Shown one piece after another: positions 7,701 to 9,257 of a stretch of 9,257 nt of DNA. A model generated the notes under the pieces. The model ran no database searches, had not been told where the DNA came from, and saw only the letters and a list, made by a program, of their open reading frames with translations. The DNA comes from Candidatus Poseidoniales archaeon (lineage in GTDB: Archaea; Thermoplasmatota; Poseidoniia; Poseidoniales; Poseidoniaceae). Made by a program: the position numbers and the translations under genes. The stretch is taken from the NCBI GenBank assembly GCA_003602535.1, contig QQSA01000116.1:1-9257 (forward strand). Reading direction: 5' to 3'. How positions within the stretch are numbered: the stretch's first letter is position 1; each line of letters begins with the position of its first letter.

Positions 7701-8189
7701 GACCTTTGTCCTGATACTGTAGGCGGAATCAACGTTGTCGATGATGATGGCTGTGAAATAATCGATGATAACAACGGCGGTGATGGAACCGGCGATGGCG
7801 ACGGTACTGACGGCGGCGGCGATGGAACCGGCGATGGCGACGGTGGAAATGACAACAAAGACGATGCTAAAGATAGTGGCGATGATACCAAAGACACTAG
7901 TGAAAGCGGCCTTGGAGCTGTCGCAATAGGCGGCATCAGTGGTGGCGTTCTAATCGTCATTCTTCTGACATTACTCTTCGTCCGCAGAGGCAAATCTGAT
8001 GATGGTTTAGTCGATGATTCGTTCGCTAATGCTGCATTCGATAACCCGCATGCGGGAATGGTTGCAAGTGACCCGAGTATAACTCCAGAACAATTGCAAT
8101 ATGAGCAGCAATTACATGCTGCAGGATACACTGCAGAGCAAGCAAGAGCTTACGCTGACCAACACTTCCGTCCATGGCTAAACCAGTAA
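4719..8189 (+). CDS. Large membrane-anchored surface protein: PPC, CARDB-like and calcium-repeat modules
   Basis: A 1156-residue secreted protein with no recognisable catalytic domain. Residues 1-23 are a signal peptide (basic MRLR, hydrophobic core, cleavage probably after LASA). Four PPC-like beta-sandwich domains follow at about 81-206, 209-340, 467-602 and 608-727. Each begins with a Cys and has a second Cys in a GC(V/L/M) motif (C115, C247, C500, C641), suggesting one disulfide per domain. CARDB/Ig-like domains lie at about 343-462 and 732-850. Residues 858-1014 hold thrombospondin type 3-like Asp-rich repeats (DTDGDGVQD, DTDGDGVVD) likely to bind calcium. A Gly/Asp linker (1015-1063), one membrane helix (about 1064-1087) and a roughly 70-residue cytoplasmic tail complete it. 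More than twenty N-x-S/T sequons suggest glycosylation. PPC domains usually accompany secreted proteases; here they stand alone, favouring an adhesion, scaffold or polymer-binding role (inference). ATG 4719 was chosen because it places the signal peptide correctly; the in-frame TTG at 4680 adds a polar extension. Upstream, GAGGG sits too close to the ATG to be a clear ribosome-binding site. Confidence 0.93.
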   Translation: MRLRSILLVSLMLLMSISPLASAEFDNDSSNYSDTNELVPNTIKIDDLVDSDDLEKSFELVKLEESPIRVSASGTSGRAPCPAIQNDGGSAGDSGNTTGTAKSLGTDPTTSIQGCVDTADSTDWYSVQISQGYNIDVVLTFTATDFDLGIHNGTVWIDRDWATTGTSERVSTAGTSFDAVGGTFYIAVDAYSGDGAYDVDTWTNQSINCTDLWGTQDDASTGGDAPENYTMSPTNMGSNVTATYTGCLDSDDRFDVFAFDVPASHIIEVSLTWADASNDYDLYLKDSNGTRLDYGWFDNPETVSSYGSSKEGVAGTYYVNLTAYSGKGNYTFDVWTNYSIPIPNLVVDEINSAASTNPGDSFSVDVVVNNTGRLNATDTFDVEVYLSTDTILSDFDHLLGSSSVTGVDVGITKTVAVQGTIPANIIEGTYRVIATLDTTNVVNESDDEDNDGLRNSEVTIGTVATSCPTQNDASSSGDAGNTTSTLIDLGQPVDVEFRGCMDTNDKHDNYKISVAAGENLNITLVNAPDGDLWGDLVWDSNGTSIDRSFGLNSDDYFSTWDTPLNGTGGTFTLMLNWTDFGFVGFTGGAGDYRIIIGEPAEYVAPFTCVGFSDAGTGTDAGTSLSDPMPLGNNPTLNGQGCLGGQDSTDAYQFSLEDSNNVDLMFMPDSGTSFTADLYDDEGNMVQAWDGSFWESMGDSVYEGMDGTFTLVIDSAGVEGYYNISINPVEPAMADLAVSNLSCGADMISNEDLLYSFDIHNLRGPTSQSFSWSLEMMDSQGSVVEEIDSSTESTYAKYGQVVLERASSTRINSTTPSGTYVCKLMVNMDGSVEELELSNNEVFGENFTIQNEEELWANDPDRDGYNTTDMGDGIIDDCPDKYGESYGDRYGCADLDGDGWSNLNDFAPLDESQWVDEDEDGFGDNSTGMDGDQCPGVYGVENGEGGDGCPPPFVDTDGDGVQDSDDNCSETPVGATVDQSGCEIDTDGDGVVDSKDLCPDTVGGINVVDDDGCEIIDDNNGGDGTGDGDGTDGGGDGTGDGDGGNDNKDDAKDSGDDTKDTSESGLGAVAIGGISGGVLIVILLTLLFVRRGKSDDGLVDDSFANAAFDNPHAGMVASDPSITPEQLQYEQQLHAAGYTAEQARAYADQHFRPWLNQ
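7776..7844 (+). repeat. Tandem 30-nt repeat (39-nt period) in the Gly/Asp linker
   Basis: Two copies of a 30-nt unit, at 7776-7805 and 7815-7844, differ at one base and are separated by 9 nt, a period of 39 nt or 13 codons. They encode GGDGTGDGDG twice within the flexible linker between the calcium repeats and the membrane helix. The near identity, including third codon positions, points to recent duplication. Such a repeat could change linker length between strains. Confidence 0.85.
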
Positions 8190-8235
8190 TTTGGAAATAG
8201 TAAGTGTCATCAACGGGCTACTCTTAGACCCGTTT

Positions 8236-8718
8236 ATGACCGACGTCATGATGCAAACAAGTGCCGGAGATATCAGAATTAGATTATTCACTGAAGAAGC
8301 CCCTGAAACTACTGCTAATTTCCTAAAATTAGTCGATGATGGATTCTACAATGGATTGCATTTTCATCGTGTTATTGAACAATTCATGATTCAAGGCGGG
8401 TGCCCTCATTCAAAAGATCCAATGAGTCGCGGTGCAGGAACTGGCGGCCCTGGCTGGAAAATTCCTTGTGAAGCAAGCGCTCTGAATATGCTACATGATC
8501 GCCCAGGGATTTTATCGATGGCGAATGCAGGAAGAAATACTGGTGGATCACAATTTTTCCTAACTACAGTTGCTACACCATGGCTAAACGGAAATCACGC
8601 TATTTTTGGCGAGGTTGTTGAAGGAATGGATGTTGTAAAGACTATCGAGAATTGTAGGAAACTTCCTGGCGATAGGCCGGCTGAGCCGCAGCAGATAATG
8701 TTCGTTGTTAGAGCTTAA
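8236..8718 (+). CDS. Cyclophilin-type peptidyl-prolyl cis-trans isomerase
   Basis: A single-domain cyclophilin of 160 residues that catalyses cis-trans isomerisation of X-Pro bonds during protein folding. Family motifs are clear: APETTANFL near the N-terminus, FHRVIEQFMIQGG carrying catalytic Arg45 and the hydrophobic pocket with Gln53, the MANAGRNTGGSQFF segment, and TPWLNGNHAIFGEV with Trp116 and His121. These last two match the Trp and His that line the active site and cyclosporin pocket of human cyclophilin A. No signal peptide or membrane segment is visible, so it is likely cytosolic. I chose ATG 8236 because the domain begins immediately after it; an in-frame TTG at 8191 would add 15 unrelated hydrophobic residues. 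ATGs at 8248 and 8251 are also possible starts. No strong Shine-Dalgarno precedes any of them. The gene starts 46 bp after the surface-protein stop in the same direction, so co-transcription is possible. The family is certain; the exact start is not. Confidence 0.95.
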   Translation: MTDVMMQTSAGDIRIRLFTEEAPETTANFLKLVDDGFYNGLHFHRVIEQFMIQGGCPHSKDPMSRGAGTGGPGWKIPCEASALNMLHDRPGILSMANAGRNTGGSQFFLTTVATPWLNGNHAIFGEVVEGMDVVKTIENCRKLPGDRPAEPQQIMFVVRA

Positions 8719-8755
8719 TTTACTGCTAGTTGGGTTATTTTGCCTAATGTAGGAG

Positions 8756-8768
8756 AATAATTTAAATC
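8756..8768 (+). promoter_or_regulatory. Predicted TATA box for a leaderless transcript of the TM2 gene
   Basis: AATAATTTAAATC contains a TATA-like core, TTTAAATC (8761-8768), centred 25-26 nt before the ATG at 8790, with purine-rich AGGAG just upstream as a possible BRE. That spacing puts transcription start at or next to the start codon. The absence of a Shine-Dalgarno in the 20 nt before the ATG fits a leaderless mRNA. This is the clearest promoter in the window and suggests the gene is transcribed independently of the cyclophilin. Confidence 0.6.
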
Positions 8769-8789
8769 AAAAAGTATCTAGTTGGCATC

Positions 8790-9170
8790 ATGCAAGCAGC
8801 ACCAGGCCAACAGCCTATCCAATACGAGCAACCAGTACAGTACAGCCCACAGCAAACTATGCAACAACCAGCAATGCAGCAACAAGTAATGCAGCAACCA
8901 GTAATGCAGCAACCAGTAATGCAGCAACAAGGAGCAATGGTAGTTGCAGGTGGAGGCGGCGGAGGCCCAGATACCTTAGTCGCATATTTACTATGGTTCT
9001 TCCTAGGAATTTTCGGAGTACATCACCTATACATCGGTAGAGGTGTTGGAATCTGGTTAGTTTCTTTGATTACATTCCAAGGACTTGGATTTTGGTGGTT
9101 AATCGACCTCTTTTTGATACCAGGATCTTGTGCAAGTCGACGCAACGGCGGCATGGTAGTTATTCGCTAA
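8790..9170 (+). CDS. TM2-domain membrane protein with Gln-rich repeat N-terminus
   Basis: A complete 126-residue small membrane protein. Residues 1-48 are rich in Gln, Pro and Met with no hydrophobic core, and include five tandem pentapeptides of the form MQQ(P/Q)(V/A/G) at 24-48. A Gly run (54-59) leads to a TM2 domain at about 61-112: a first helix ending in LGIFGVHHLYIGR, then a second helix reaching WWLIDLFLIPG. These match the family pattern of a short Gly/His/Tyr turn after helix one and a D-x-F-x-I-P end to helix two. TM2 proteins occur in bacteria, archaea and animals; their molecular role is mostly unknown. The disordered Gln-rich arm, on the side of the membrane opposite the short turn or in the cytoplasm, could mediate self-association (inference). 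The ATG is well placed relative to a TATA-like box. The C-terminus is short and basic (SRRN...VVIR). Confidence 0.92.
   Translation: MQAAPGQQPIQYEQPVQYSPQQTMQQPAMQQQVMQQPVMQQPVMQQQGAMVVAGGGGGGPDTLVAYLLWFFLGIFGVHHLYIGRGVGIWLVSLITFQGLGFWWLIDLFLIPGSCASRRNGGMVVIR
8859..8933 (+). repeat. Five tandem 15-nt units encoding MQQ(P/Q)x
   Basis: Five consecutive 15-nt units start at the ATG codons at 8859, 8874, 8889, 8904 and 8919. The central units are nearly identical at the DNA level: GTAATGCAGCAACCA occurs exactly at 8886-8900 and again at 8901-8915. The first unit has CAACAA where the others have CAGCAA. The exact multiple of three means copy-number change would keep the reading frame. Confidence 0.88.
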
Positions 9171-9225
9171 TTCTCTAATTACGAATTTAACCCTCAAAGC
9201 CCATTCAAACGGCGATTGTATTCGC

Positions 9226-9257
9226 ATGTTACAGAGGGTAGGCATGAATAGAGCCCA
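9226..9257 (+). CDS. Possible start of a downstream gene, cut by the window edge
   Basis: An ATG at 9244 is preceded by GAGGGT (9234-9239), a reasonable archaeal ribosome-binding site four bases away, and an in-frame ATG lies at 9226. AT-rich AATTTAA at 9184-9190 could be its TATA element. Only about ten codons remain before the edge (MLQRVGMNRA from the upstream ATG), so neither the gene nor its product can be confirmed. Confidence 0.3.
   Translation, partial: MLQRVGMNRA

Noticed and set aside
7649..8131. 160-codon minus-strand frame rich in Ser and Pro
   Set aside because: It mirrors the Asp/Gly-rich coding sequence of the surface protein; the low-complexity composition is a by-product of the GAT/GGC repeats on the other strand.
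8191..8235. Upstream TTG start giving the cyclophilin a hydrophobic N-terminus, possibly a signal peptide
   Set aside because: The 15 extra residues (MEIVSVINGLLLDPF) are too short and acidic, with no basic n-region or cleavage site, and the cyclophilin fold starts at ATG 8236.
8859..8933. Possible CRISPR or non-coding tandem array
   Set aside because: The 15-nt units have no spacers, stay in frame within the TM2 gene and encode a regular pentapeptide.

Overview
The window looks like chromosomal DNA of a marine planktonic archaeon, most likely Candidatus Poseidoniales (Marine Group II) or a close relative. This is inferred from gene style, because no rRNA or other marker is present. The base composition is moderately AT-rich. 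One gene has a TATA-like box 26-27 nt before its ATG and no Shine-Dalgarno, which suggests leaderless transcription. A very large secreted protein combines PPC, CARDB-like and calcium-repeat modules, then an Asp/Gly linker, one membrane helix and a short cytoplasmic tail, an architecture I associate with that group.

Layout. Positions 1-2912 are one uninterrupted minus-strand reading frame that runs off the left edge. It encodes at least 970 residues of an unrecognised giant membrane protein with over twenty hydrophobic stretches. A 124-bp divergent intergenic region (2913-3036) holds an AT-rich element that could serve both directions, and two small hairpins ahead of the next gene. Positions 3037-4626 encode a complete ATP-type phosphoenolpyruvate carboxykinase (pckA) with its catalytic motifs intact. 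After a weak T-rich terminator, 4719-8189 encode a 1156-residue modular surface protein with no recognisable enzymatic domain. A single-domain cyclophilin peptidyl-prolyl isomerase follows at 8236-8718. A 126-residue TM2-domain protein with a Gln-rich pentapeptide-repeat N-terminus lies at 8790-9170. The right edge may hold the first codons of another plus-strand gene.

How the genes may fit together. PckA is the gluconeogenic entry enzyme expected in a heterotroph living on amino acids and peptides. The surface protein, the giant membrane protein and the TM2 protein are all envelope components of unknown role. The cyclophilin has no signal peptide, so it is probably cytosolic; its position behind the surface-protein gene does not prove a shared function. 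I see no mobile element, CRISPR array, tRNA or rRNA. The least explained parts are the giant membrane protein, the domain order and cytoplasmic tail of the surface protein, and the repeat-bearing TM2 protein.
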